In this document: positions 56,430-64,000 of the stretch, one piece after another
Position numbering within the stretch: the first letter of the stretch is position 1
How the letters are laid out: every line of letters begins with the position of its first letter
Origin: Ruegeria sp. HKCCD7303
GTDB lineage: Bacteria; Pseudomonadota; Alphaproteobacteria; Rhodobacterales; Rhodobacteraceae
DNA: 64,000 nucleotides
Reading direction: 5' to 3'
Assembly (NCBI RefSeq): GCF_013111185.1
Contig: NZ_WVRE01000002.1
Location: 310,001 to 374,000, forward strand
Translations under genes and position numbers: made by a program
The notes under the pieces: generated by a model
What the model saw: the letters and a program-made list of their open reading frames with translations, nothing else
Databases searched by the model: none
What the model was told of the DNA's origin: nothing

Positions 56430-57425
56430 ATGTTCAATGCTCTTGTGATGGAGAAGGACGAAGAAATCGGTTTGGCGAGCCCATCGGTCAAGCAGTTGTC
56501 GGAAGATGATCTGCCGCATGGTGAAGTCACCGTTGCTGTCGAGTATTCGACGGTCAACTACAAGGACGGGCTCTGCCTGTCTCCTAAAGGCGGCGGGCTG
56601 GTCCGGTCCTACCCGCACGTTCCGGGCATTGACTATGCCGGTACGGTAGAGGCTTCGTCAGATGATCGCTACAAGCCAGGGGACAAGGTCGTTCTAACCG
56701 GTTGGCGTGTGGGTGAGGCGCATTGGGGCGGTTATTCTCAGAAAGCCAATGCGCGGGCCGATTGGTTGGTCCCACTACCTGACGGGTTGGACACGCGGCA
56801 GGCCATGGCTGTGGGTACCGCCGGGTTTACGGCGATGCTTGCGGTGATGGCGCTGGAGGATCATGGACTGACCCCGGATCGGGGACCGGTTCTGGTGACA
56901 GGCGCTGCAGGTGGTGTTGGATCGGTGGCCACGGCAATTCTGGGCAAGCTGGGATATGAGGTCGCCGCAGTAACCGGGCGGCCCGAAACCGGGGACTATC
57001 TGAAATCCTTGGGCGCGACGACCATTGTGCCGCGCGAAGACCTGAATGAGACCACCAAACGCCCGCTGGAAAGTGAAACCTGGGCTGGCTGTGTGGATGC
57101 AGTGGGTGGCGATATGTTGGCGCGTGTTCTGGGTCAGATGAAATACGGCTGTTCTGTTGCGGCAGTTGGTTTGGCTGGCGGGGCTGGATTGCCGGCGACA
57201 GTGATTCCATTCTTGCTGCGTGGGGTGAACCTGCTGGGCATCGACAGTGTAATGCAGCCCTTTGACAATCGGCTGCGCGCCTGGAAACGGATCGCCACGG
57301 ATCTGCCGATGGACAAGTTGGACGCGATGATCCAACCCGCTGTGTTGTCAGATTTACCTCAACTGGGTGCCGATATCCTGAAAGGACAGGTCAAGGGTCG
57401 CGTCGTAGTGGATGTAAACGCTTAG
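56430..57425 (+). CDS. acuI: Acryloyl-CoA reductase AcuI
   Basis: The 331-residue medium-chain reductase of the YhdH/AcuI group has YSTVNYKDGLCLSPKGG, HVPGIDYAGTVE, the NADPH fold VLVTGAAGGVGSVATAIL and AVGLAGGAGLPATVIPFLLRGVNLLGIDSV. It reduces toxic acryloyl-CoA to propanoyl-CoA, which matters when DMSP is broken down. It lies 105 bases after dmdA. The spacer holds a hairpin element, so it may have partly separate control. Confidence 0.93.
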   Translation: MFNALVMEKDEEIGLASPSVKQLSEDDLPHGEVTVAVEYSTVNYKDGLCLSPKGGGLVRSYPHVPGIDYAGTVEASSDDRYKPGDKVVLTGWRVGEAHWGGYSQKANARADWLVPLPDGLDTRQAMAVGTAGFTAMLAVMALEDHGLTPDRGPVLVTGAAGGVGSVATAILGKLGYEVAAVTGRPETGDYLKSLGATTIVPREDLNETTKRPLESETWAGCVDAVGGDMLARVLGQMKYGCSVAAVGLAGGAGLPATVIPFLLRGVNLLGIDSVMQPFDNRLRAWKRIATDLPMDKLDAMIQPAVLSDLPQLGADILKGQVKGRVVVDVNA

Positions 57426-57441
57426 GTTCGAGCTTTCCAGC

Positions 57442-57471
57442 AGACCTGGACGGATGATTCCGACCAGGTCT
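57442..57471 (+). terminator. Terminator-like hairpin after acuI
   Basis: AGACCTGG pairs with CCAGGTCT (57442-57449 / 57464-57471) 17 bases past the acuI stop. No T run follows, so efficiency is uncertain. Confidence 0.45.
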
Positions 57472-57607
57472 GAGGTCGCAGGTTTGGTACAAAATGGTCG
57501 CAGCGCCTCTGGCCATTGATACAATTCCCGATCATGATTGCTATACATCCCATTTGCGATGGCGTAAGACCCATCGAAAGAGTACCTGAATACGGGGAGT
57601 GAGCAGC

Positions 57608-58171
57608 ATGTCTGACGACTTCGAACTGGACACCGACGATCTCAAGCGCCGCATGGATGGCGCCATGGCCAATCTGAAAACCGAATTTGCCTCGCTGCGC
57701 ACGGGGCGCGCATCGGCTTCCATGCTGGAACCTATCATGGTTGACGCGTATGGCTCGATGACGCCGATCAACCAAGTGGGCACAGTGAACGTGCCCGAAC
57801 CGCGTATGGTGACTGTAAATGTCTGGGACAAGTCACTGGTGGGAAAGGTGGAAAAAGCCATTCGAGAAAGCGGACTTGGCATCAATCCTCAGCTGAACGG
57901 CACCATCATCATGTTGCCGATTCCCGAGCTAAATGAAGAACGCCGCCGCGAGCTGGGTAAAGTTGCCGGGCAATATGCGGAAAGCGCGCGGGTTTCGATC
58001 CGCAACGTGCGCCGCGACGGTATGGACCAGATCAAAAAAGCCAAGGCGGATGGAATGTCGGAAGATGACCAGAAGCTTTGGGAAAGCGAAGTTCAGGATT
58101 TGACGGATGAAATGATCAAGGCCGTTGATGTTGCGCTTGAGACCAAGCAAGCTGAAATCATGCAGGTCTGA
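57608..58171 (+). CDS. frr: Ribosome recycling factor
   Basis: The 187-residue protein has the RRF signatures [34 protein letters not shown] and [13 protein letters not shown]. It frees ribosomes after termination together with EF-G. The start at 57608 ([16 protein letters not shown]) follows GGGGAGTGAG; a GTG at 57599 is an alternative. It leads the frr-uppS-cdsA-dxr-rseP-bamA series. Confidence 0.97.
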   Translation: MSDDFELDTDDLKRRMDGAMANLKTEFASLRTGRASASMLEPIMVDAYGSMTPINQVGTVNVPEPRMVTVNVWDKSLVGKVEKAIRESGLGINPQLNGTIIMLPIPELNEERRRELGKVAGQYAESARVSIRNVRRDGMDQIKKAKADGMSEDDQKLWESEVQDLTDEMIKAVDVALETKQAEIMQV

Positions 58172-58180
58172 GCTGGACTG

Positions 58181-58912
58181 ATGCCCAAAGATCCCCAAAT
58201 CGATCCGGTTTCCGGCCCACGCCACGTGGCTATCATCATGGACGGCAATGGTCGTTGGGCACAGGCGCGTGGCCGCCCCAGACTGTATGGTCATCATGCG
58301 GGCGCGCGGCGTGTGCGAGAGGTGGTTGAGGCCTGTCCTGGCCTTGGGATCAAGTATCTGACTGTTTTCGCCTTTTCGACCGAGAACTGGAAGCGGACGC
58401 AGGTTGAGGTTGCAGGTCTGATGAGCCTGTTTCGTCGCTACATCATCAAAGAAACCCGGACACTTGCGGACAACGGAATCCGCGTTCGGTTCATCGGTGA
58501 TCGCGTCCGGTTGGATTCGAAGCTGACCGATTTGATGGATGCTTTGGAACAGGAAACCAAGGACAACGACCTCGTGCATTTGACGGTGGCGTTGAACTAC
58601 GGTGGCCGTGATGAGGTGGCGCGCGCCACCAAACGGTTGGCGCGTGATGTTGCCGAGGGGCGATTGAAGCCTGAAGAGGTGGACGAAGAAACTCTTCCTA
58701 AGTATCTGGATACGCGTGTTCTTCCTGATCCGGACCTTGTTATTCGCACCAGTGGCGAAGCGCGTATTTCAAACTTTCTTTTGTGGCAGTCGGCCTATTC
58801 GGAATACGAGTTTATCGATACTTTGTGGCCGGACTTTACGGCCGCCGAACTGGAAGCGCTATGCCGCAACTATGGCTCGAGAGAGCGCCGGTTCGGAGCG
58901 GTGCTGGCATGA
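58181..58912 (+). CDS. uppS: Undecaprenyl diphosphate synthase
   Basis: The 243-residue cis-prenyltransferase has HVAIIMDGNGRWAQARGRPR, with the catalytic Asp21, plus YLTVFAFSTENWKR, RTSGEARISNFLLWQSAYSEYEF and the final RERRFG. It makes the C55 carrier lipid for peptidoglycan and O-antigen. It starts nine bases after frr and overlaps cdsA by ATGA. Confidence 0.97.
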   Translation: MPKDPQIDPVSGPRHVAIIMDGNGRWAQARGRPRLYGHHAGARRVREVVEACPGLGIKYLTVFAFSTENWKRTQVEVAGLMSLFRRYIIKETRTLADNGIRVRFIGDRVRLDSKLTDLMDALEQETKDNDLVHLTVALNYGGRDEVARATKRLARDVAEGRLKPEEVDEETLPKYLDTRVLPDPDLVIRTSGEARISNFLLWQSAYSEYEFIDTLWPDFTAAELEALCRNYGSRERRFGAVLA

Positions 58913-59691
58913 GCGAAGGCCGATGGTCTGACCTGACAGCACGGGTTCTTTCTGCAGTCGTGCTGGTTATGGTGGGCGCGGTCGAGGTGTGGCTGGGCGG
59001 TGTTTGGTTTGAAACTTTTATCGCTGCAGCTTGCGGTTTAATGACCTGGGAACTGGTTCGGATGATCGATCCAAAAAGCCAGGGTACGGCCATTCAGCTT
59101 GGCGTCCTGACAAGCGCTGCGGTTTTGCTGAGTTACCATCTGCCACCTCTGTACACATTACCTGTCATTGTCGCGCCCGCCTTGGTGGGAATGGGGCAGG
59201 TGAGCCGATCCAAGATCCTTTATGGGCTGTTTGCTGTCTGGATTGTCGGCGCCGGGTTGGGGTTCATCTCGGTCCGCGAGAATTTTGGCTTTAGTTGGAT
59301 GGTTTGGCTGATTGCCGTGGTCGTCGCCACGGATGTCGCAGGGTACTTTGTTGGAAAAATGATCGGCGGACCTAAGTTCTGGCCCAAAGTTAGCCCTAAG
59401 AAAACATGGTCGGGAACAGTGGGTGGATGGGCTGCCGCCGCCTGCGTCGGGGTGGCCTTTGCGGCCCATGCCGGTTTCGGATTCGCGTTTGTTGTTGTTT
59501 CGATATTGGCTTCAATGGCCAGTCAAGCTGGTGATATTATCGAAAGTGCAGTCAAACGAAAGTTTGGGGTCAAGGACAGTTCAAACCTGATCCCAGGCCA
59601 TGGCGGCTTTCTGGATCGCTTTGACGGCATGATGGGCGCTGCCTTGTTTGTCCTTATAGCTGGGCTGTTTTACGCGCCGGGTGGGATGTAA
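58909..59691 (+). CDS. cdsA: Phosphatidate cytidylyltransferase
   Basis: The 260-residue membrane protein has about seven helices and the CDP-diglyceride synthetase signature (VKRKFGVKDSSNLIPGHGGFLDRFDGM). It makes CDP-diacylglycerol for phospholipids. The ATG at 58909 overlaps the uppS stop; a longer frame from 58783 is inside uppS and is not used. Its TAA overlaps the dxr ATG by one base. Confidence 0.96.
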   Translation: MSEGRWSDLTARVLSAVVLVMVGAVEVWLGGVWFETFIAAACGLMTWELVRMIDPKSQGTAIQLGVLTSAAVLLSYHLPPLYTLPVIVAPALVGMGQVSRSKILYGLFAVWIVGAGLGFISVRENFGFSWMVWLIAVVVATDVAGYFVGKMIGGPKFWPKVSPKKTWSGTVGGWAAAACVGVAFAAHAGFGFAFVVVSILASMASQAGDIIESAVKRKFGVKDSSNLIPGHGGFLDRFDGMMGAALFVLIAGLFYAPGGM

Positions 59692-60863
59692 TGCGCAGGG
59701 TTTCTATTTTTGGGGCCACAGGATCGATTGGGCAAAACACGATCGATCTGATCTCACGCGCGCCAAGCGACTATGATGTCGTGGCTCTGACAGGTGGGGC
59801 GAATATTCAGAAACTGGCCAATGACGCGCGCCGTTTAGGGGCCGATCTGGCGGTGACGGCACATGAAGACAAGTTGGACGATCTGCGCGCCGCGCTTACT
59901 GGCAGCGAGGTCGAAGCAGCGGCTGGCGCAAACGCCATTGCCGAGGCTGCAACGCGCCCAGCGGATTGGATCATGTCAGCCATTGTGGGCTCAGCAGGGC
60001 TTGCGCCGGGGATTGAGGCGCTGAAACAAGGTTCAACGCTGGCGCTGGCCAACAAAGAAACGCTGGTCTGCGCAGGGTCTCTGGTCATGGAGACGGCCAA
60101 GGCTCATGATGCGCGACTGCTGCCGGTCGACAGCGAGCATTCAGCCGTTTTTCAAGCTTTGGTCGGAGAAGACATCACTGCCGTTGAGCGCGTGATCATT
60201 ACGGCCAGCGGTGGAGCATTCCGGGACTGGCCGATGGAAGATTTGGTCAATGCCACGGTGGAACAAGCGTCCAGCCATCCGAACTGGGACATGGGACAGC
60301 GCATTACAATCGACAGTGCTTCGATGTTCAATAAAGCCTTAGAAGTGATTGAAACAAGGGAATTCTTCTCTGTTTCGCCTGCGCAGATCGAGGTTTTGGT
60401 GCACCCTGAATCCATCGTACATGCAATGGTCGGGTACCGCGATGGGGCTGTGATGGCCCATATGGGAGCACCGGATATGCGCCATGCCATCGGCTACGCC
60501 TTGCATTGGCCAGAACGACGCGATCTTCCAGTGGATCGGCTTGACCTGGCGAAGATCGGACAATTGAACTTCAAAGCGCCTGATCTGAAGCGATACCCGG
60601 CTTTGAAACTGGCGTGGGATGTAATGGAGCGCGGTGGTCTGGCGGGGGCGGTGTTCAATGCAGCCAAGGAACGAGCGCTGGATCATTTTATTGCGCGCCG
60701 GATCTCATTTCTGGATATGGCAGATGCCGTGGCCGCCGTTCTTGACCGATTTGACGCATCAGACGGCCTTATTGATGCCCCGATGACCCTTGATAACGTG
60801 CATCAAACGGACCATTTGGCACGTCAATGGGTCGATGACACCGTGGTGGAACGAGCAGGATAG
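59691..60863 (+). CDS. dxr: 1-deoxy-D-xylulose 5-phosphate reductoisomerase
   Basis: The 390-residue protein has the NADPH fold SIFGATGSIGQNTIDLI, the substrate and metal site ALANKETLVCAGSLV, PVDSEHSAVFQAL and TASGGAFRDWP. It commits carbon to the MEP isoprenoid pathway. Its ATG shares a base with the cdsA stop. Confidence 0.97.
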   Translation: MRRVSIFGATGSIGQNTIDLISRAPSDYDVVALTGGANIQKLANDARRLGADLAVTAHEDKLDDLRAALTGSEVEAAAGANAIAEAATRPADWIMSAIVGSAGLAPGIEALKQGSTLALANKETLVCAGSLVMETAKAHDARLLPVDSEHSAVFQALVGEDITAVERVIITASGGAFRDWPMEDLVNATVEQASSHPNWDMGQRITIDSASMFNKALEVIETREFFSVSPAQIEVLVHPESIVHAMVGYRDGAVMAHMGAPDMRHAIGYALHWPERRDLPVDRLDLAKIGQLNFKAPDLKRYPALKLAWDVMERGGLAGAVFNAAKERALDHFIARRISFLDMADAVAAVLDRFDASDGLIDAPMTLDNVHQTDHLARQWVDDTVVERAG

Positions 60864-60867
60864 AATT

Positions 60868-62220
60868 TTGGACGTACTTTCGCTGATACCTCAATTTGGC
60901 AATCTTCTTTGGACGATTGTGGCTTTTGTCATCGCGTTGTCCGTTATCGTGGCCGTGCATGAATACGGCCACTACATTGTGGGGCGCTGGTCTGGTATCC
61001 ATGCCGAGGTGTTCTCGATCGGGTTTGGCCCTGTACTTTGGAGCCGCGTAGACAAACGCGGTACCCGCTGGCAGATCGCATTGTTGCCGTTTGGCGGATA
61101 CGTGAAGTTCCTGGGCGATGCCAATGCCGCGTCAGGGAAAGATGAAGAGGCGATGGGCGAAATCGCCACTCAAAACCCTGAAGAGTTGCGGCGCACAATG
61201 CACGGGGCACCCTTGTGGGCGCGGGCTGCTACAGTGGCGGCAGGCCCGGCATTTAACTTTGCGATGTCCATTCTGGTTTTTGGCATGATTTTCTGGTCGC
61301 AGGGTGTTTCGCGCGAACCGTTGACCGTGGGTTCATTGCAACCTCTGCCAGGGACGGTGCAAGAGCTGCGTGAAGGTGATGTGATCATCGCGATCTCGGG
61401 CATCACTACGCCGGACTATGATGAAGAAGGGGCATGGCAGGATTTCATCGATGCACTGCCGGTGCAACCAGTTCTGGATTATACAGTAATCCGAGACGGC
61501 GAAACGCTGGACGTTCAGGCGCCTTGGATGTTTCCACCACTTATCCGGCAGGTCGCCCCGCGCAGCGCCGCAATGGATATCCAGCTTGAGCAGGGCGATG
61601 TTATCACTGCCGTGAATGGCGAGCCGATCTTTGCCTTTGATCAATTGAAGGACTTTGTCGAAAGCTCGGATGGCCGCGTTCTACTTTTGAACGTATGGCG
61701 AGACGGATCCGATCTGGAGTTTGCACTTGCGCCTCGACGCACGGACGAGCCTCAACCGGAAGGTGGGTTTGTCACCCATTGGCGGATCGGCATCATCGGT
61801 GGAATGATGTTAGAACCCGCTACTGAACCCGCCGGTCTTGTGGATTCACTGCGCGGCGGTGTCATTCAAACAGGTCGGATCATCGAAGGGTCTTTGTCCG
61901 GTATGTGGCACATGGTGACGGGAGCGATCAGCACCTGCAACATTTCCGGGCCAATCGGAATCGCCGAAACCTCGGGTGCGATGGCCAGCCAGGGGGCGCA
62001 GAACTTTATCTTCTTTATCGCAGTGCTGTCGACAGCCGTTGGTTTGTTGAACCTGTTCCCGATTCCGGCACTGGATGGCGGCCACTTGGTTTTCTACGCC
62101 TACGAAGCCGTCGTAGGTAAACCACCCAGCGACGGCGCATTGAGAATTCTCATGGGGCTGGGCATCACTATTATCCTGACTCTGATGCTGTTTTCGGTTA
62201 GCAACGATCTGTTCTGCTGA
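60868..62220 (+). CDS. rseP: Site-2 membrane protease RseP
   Basis: The 450-residue intramembrane metalloprotease has HEYGH (His31, Glu32, His35) in the first helix, a PDZ region (about 130-330), and the second metal site LNLFPIPALDGGH in a later helix. It cuts membrane-bound anti-sigma factors and signal peptides. A TTG start at 60868 is used, with AGGA seven bases upstream; the only ATGs further upstream lie inside dxr. It is four bases past dxr. Confidence 0.94.
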   Translation: MDVLSLIPQFGNLLWTIVAFVIALSVIVAVHEYGHYIVGRWSGIHAEVFSIGFGPVLWSRVDKRGTRWQIALLPFGGYVKFLGDANAASGKDEEAMGEIATQNPEELRRTMHGAPLWARAATVAAGPAFNFAMSILVFGMIFWSQGVSREPLTVGSLQPLPGTVQELREGDVIIAISGITTPDYDEEGAWQDFIDALPVQPVLDYTVIRDGETLDVQAPWMFPPLIRQVAPRSAAMDIQLEQGDVITAVNGEPIFAFDQLKDFVESSDGRVLLLNVWRDGSDLEFALAPRRTDEPQPEGGFVTHWRIGIIGGMMLEPATEPAGLVDSLRGGVIQTGRIIEGSLSGMWHMVTGAISTCNISGPIGIAETSGAMASQGAQNFIFFIAVLSTAVGLLNLFPIPALDGGHLVFYAYEAVVGKPPSDGALRILMGLGITIILTLMLFSVSNDLFC

Positions 62221-62299
62221 TTGTGGCGTTAGGCGCTAATTTGGGCCGCATTCCTGCCTTATTTCGGGACTATGCTCTTTGCGTCGAAAGGGTATCACC

Positions 62300-62443
62300 A
62301 TGACCAAAGCGCTTAAAAAATCGTACCAGGGGTTCAGCTTGCTTTTCATGCTGAACCGTGACGTGTTGTTGAGCTTTGCGATGACAGCGCTGGCGCTGGC
62401 AGGTGCAGCTTATCTGGCCGGGATCTATCTGGCGGGATTCTGA
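62300..62443 (+). CDS. 47-residue membrane peptide between rseP and bamA
   Basis: A short frame starts MTKALKKSYQGFSLLFMLNRD and continues through one hydrophobic helix (VLLSFAMTALALAGAAYLAGIYL). GAAAGGG lies seven bases before the ATG. It has a positively charged N-terminus and a single membrane span, as expected for a small inner-membrane protein. I do not recognise a named family. The position in an envelope cluster suggests a role there, but this is inference. Confidence 0.6.
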   Translation: MTKALKKSYQGFSLLFMLNRDVLLSFAMTALALAGAAYLAGIYLAGF

Positions 62444-62570
62444 TTCTTACCGAAATGCTGGCAGCTTCTGGTCCACCCTCGTAGTGGAATGCTTCTATTT
62501 CGCCTTTTGACAAGCTCATTTAATCCCGTTACTCAGCAATAAAGTTCTAAAATTCTGGGTAGAGCACAAA

Positions 62571-64000
62571 ATGACTGACAGGCGAAACGCGGGCACATCC
62601 TGCGGGGGGCAAATGCCGACAAACAATATTTTGTGGCAGGCGCTAACGGTTCTTTTCCTTTTTGTTGCAGCGAGTTTGACGGCTTTTCCGAACGCGGCGC
62701 AGGCGCAAAACTTCACGATCAACTCCTTCCAGGTTGAGGGCAACCGTCGGATCGAAACCGGCACAATTATAGCCCGAACCGGAATCGAACCGGGCCAAAC
62801 AGTCACCGCCGGACAGATTAATGATGCCTATCAGCGATTGCTTGACAGTGGTGTATTTGAAACAGTCGAGCTGACGCCGCGTGGCACTACTCTGGTGATC
62901 GAAGTTCAGGAATACCCCACGATCAACCAGATCAGCATCGAAGGAAACGCTCGGGTTAAAGATGACGTTTTGTTGGACGTCATCCAATCCGAACCGCGCC
63001 GAGTCTTTACCCCTCAGGTGGCAGAAGCAGACGCGGATTTGATTGCCGAAGTTTACTCAGCGCAGGGCAGGGTTGCCGCAACGGTCATTCCACGGATCAT
63101 CCGCCGCAGTGACAACCGGGTCGATCTGGTTTTTGAAGTCGCGGAAGGCACAACCATCGAAGTTGAGCGTGTCAGCTTTGTTGGCAACCGGGCATTCTCG
63201 GACCGCCGTTTGCGCCGGGTTCTCGAGACCAAGCAAGCAACGTTCCTTCGGACCTTCTTCCGTAACGATACGTTTATTGGCGACCGCATCGAGTTCGACA
63301 AACAGGTCATTCGCGATTTCTACCTGTCGCGTGGCTACGTCGATTTCCGGGTGAACAGCGCCAATGTCGAATTCACGCGTGAACGGGATGCGTTCTTTCT
63401 GGTTATGAACGTCACAGAAGGGCAAAAGTTCTCGTTCGGCAAGATCACTACGGTCAGTGAAATCCCCGGCGTCAACGCCGCAGAATATCAAGATGCGCTG
63501 AAGATCAAACCTGGTGTGACTTATACGCCCACGCTGATTGAAAACTCGATTGCCCGGCAAGAACGTTTGGGCGTCAAGAAGGGCGTGGACTTCCTGCGGG
63601 TCGAGCCGCGCATCACCCGCAATGATCGCGACCTGACACTGGATGTGGAGTTTGTCCTGACAAAAGGTCCGCGCATATTTGTTGAACGGATTGACATTGA
63701 AGGCAACACCACCACGCTGGACCGCGTCATCCGCCGTCAATTTGACACGGTCGAGGGTGACCCATTCAACCCGCGCGAAATTCGTCAGGCGGCTGAGCGG
63801 ATCAATGCTCTGGGTTTCTTCGCCACCGCAGATGTCGAGCCGCGCGAAGGGTCTTCGCCCAGCCAGGTGATCTTGGATGTGGATGTAGAAGAACAACCCA
63901 CAGGCTCGCTTAGTCTTGGTGGTAGCTACTCGGTAACGGACGGTTTCGGGATCGCGATTGGTCTGAATGAATCCAACTTCCTGGGTCGTGGTCAGAACCT
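62571..64000 (+). CDS. bamA: Outer membrane assembly protein BamA (partial, cut by window end)
   Basis: About 476 residues are present. A signal peptide is visible (WQALTVLFLFVAASLTAFPNAAQA), followed by repeated POTRA domains (FQVEGNRRIETGTIIARTGIEPG, ISIEGNARVKDD, VSFVGNRAFSDRRL, IDIEGNTTTLDRVIRRQF). The beginning of the barrel (GSLSLGGSYSVTDGFGIAIGLNESNFLGRGQ) is reached before the window ends. BamA inserts beta-barrel proteins into the outer membrane. ATG 62571 is taken as start; ATG 62613, preceded by GGGGGG, gives a more standard signal peptide and is equally possible. Confidence 0.95.
   Translation, partial: MTDRRNAGTSCGGQMPTNNILWQALTVLFLFVAASLTAFPNAAQAQNFTINSFQVEGNRRIETGTIIARTGIEPGQTVTAGQINDAYQRLLDSGVFETVELTPRGTTLVIEVQEYPTINQISIEGNARVKDDVLLDVIQSEPRRVFTPQVAEADADLIAEVYSAQGRVAATVIPRIIRRSDNRVDLVFEVAEGTTIEVERVSFVGNRAFSDRRLRRVLETKQATFLRTFFRNDTFIGDRIEFDKQVIRDFYLSRGYVDFRVNSANVEFTRERDAFFLVMNVTEGQKFSFGKITTVSEIPGVNAAEYQDALKIKPGVTYTPTLIENSIARQERLGVKKGVDFLRVEPRITRNDRDLTLDVEFVLTKGPRIFVERIDIEGNTTTLDRVIRRQFDTVEGDPFNPREIRQAAERINALGFFATADVEPREGSSPSQVILDVDVEEQPTGSLSLGGSYSVTDGFGIAIGLNESNFLGRGQN

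Overview
The window looks like a chromosomal segment from a marine alphaproteobacterium of the Roseobacter group (Rhodobacteraceae; Ruegeria/Phaeobacter-like). The signs are a DMSP demethylase gene (dmdA) followed by acuI, a circularly permuted (two-piece) tmRNA with tag ANDNRAPVAVAA, alphaproteobacterial LexA boxes of the form GTTC-N7-GTTC, a B12-dependent ribonucleotide reductase, and the order trpE / yibQ-like / trpGDC-moaC-moeA-lexA. I saw no phage, insertion sequence, CRISPR array or rRNA. Most of the window is core genome; the accessory interest lies in two one-carbon/sulfur regions. All assignments rest on reading the sequence and on recalled family knowledge; no database search was run.

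Layout. 1-7.3 kb: 3' end of rnd, a lipoprotein, sufE, a DUF1638 gene and a corrinoid-binding protein (parts of a B12 methyltransfer system), a radical SAM gene with a perfect LexA box, gltA and gltX. 7.4-19.3 kb: comEC, lexA, moeA-moaC-trpC-trpD-trpG in one overlapping operon, a divergent-polysaccharide-deacetylase gene, then trpE and ppiD. 19.4-24.4 kb: aminotransferase, xanthine phosphoribosyltransferase, fabI, pdxH, a double cold-shock-domain protein, a DUF192 protein, tRNA-Pro and a lipoprotein. 24.4-31.9 kb: nrdJ with a long leader holding two NrdR-like boxes, a structured region ending in a strong terminator (possible small RNA), a secreted EF-hand peptide, an MttB-family methyltransferase and an outer-membrane barrel protein.

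31.9-48.6 kb: a second aminotransferase, YjbR-like protein, cysS-cimA-phytoene-synthase-like operon, MFS transporter, a DNA glycosylase and esterase pair, a pseudouridine synthase and VOC pair, HNH endonuclease, dsbB with a YqaA-type membrane protein, tRNA-Leu, fumC with two small partner genes, sspB and chrA. 48.7-49.0 kb: ssrA.

49.1-57.4 kb is the most interesting block. Leftward: a GntR regulator, a methanethiol oxidase/selenium-binding protein (mtoX), a membrane protein, a TenA-family protein lacking the usual cysteine, and a small membrane protein. Rightward from a shared 88-bp promoter region: DUF2182, DUF1326, DinB, dmdA, then acuI. DmdA starts the route that releases methanethiol from DMSP, MtoX oxidises methanethiol, and AcuI detoxifies acryloyl-CoA. 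The Met/Cys/His-rich DUF2182-DUF1326 pair between them is a candidate metal (copper?) handling module for the oxidase. Tandem TGTCTGACA-type sites in the shared promoter are a candidate operator.

57.6-64 kb: the envelope/translation cluster frr-uppS-cdsA-dxr-rseP-(47-aa membrane peptide)-bamA, with bamA cut by the window end.
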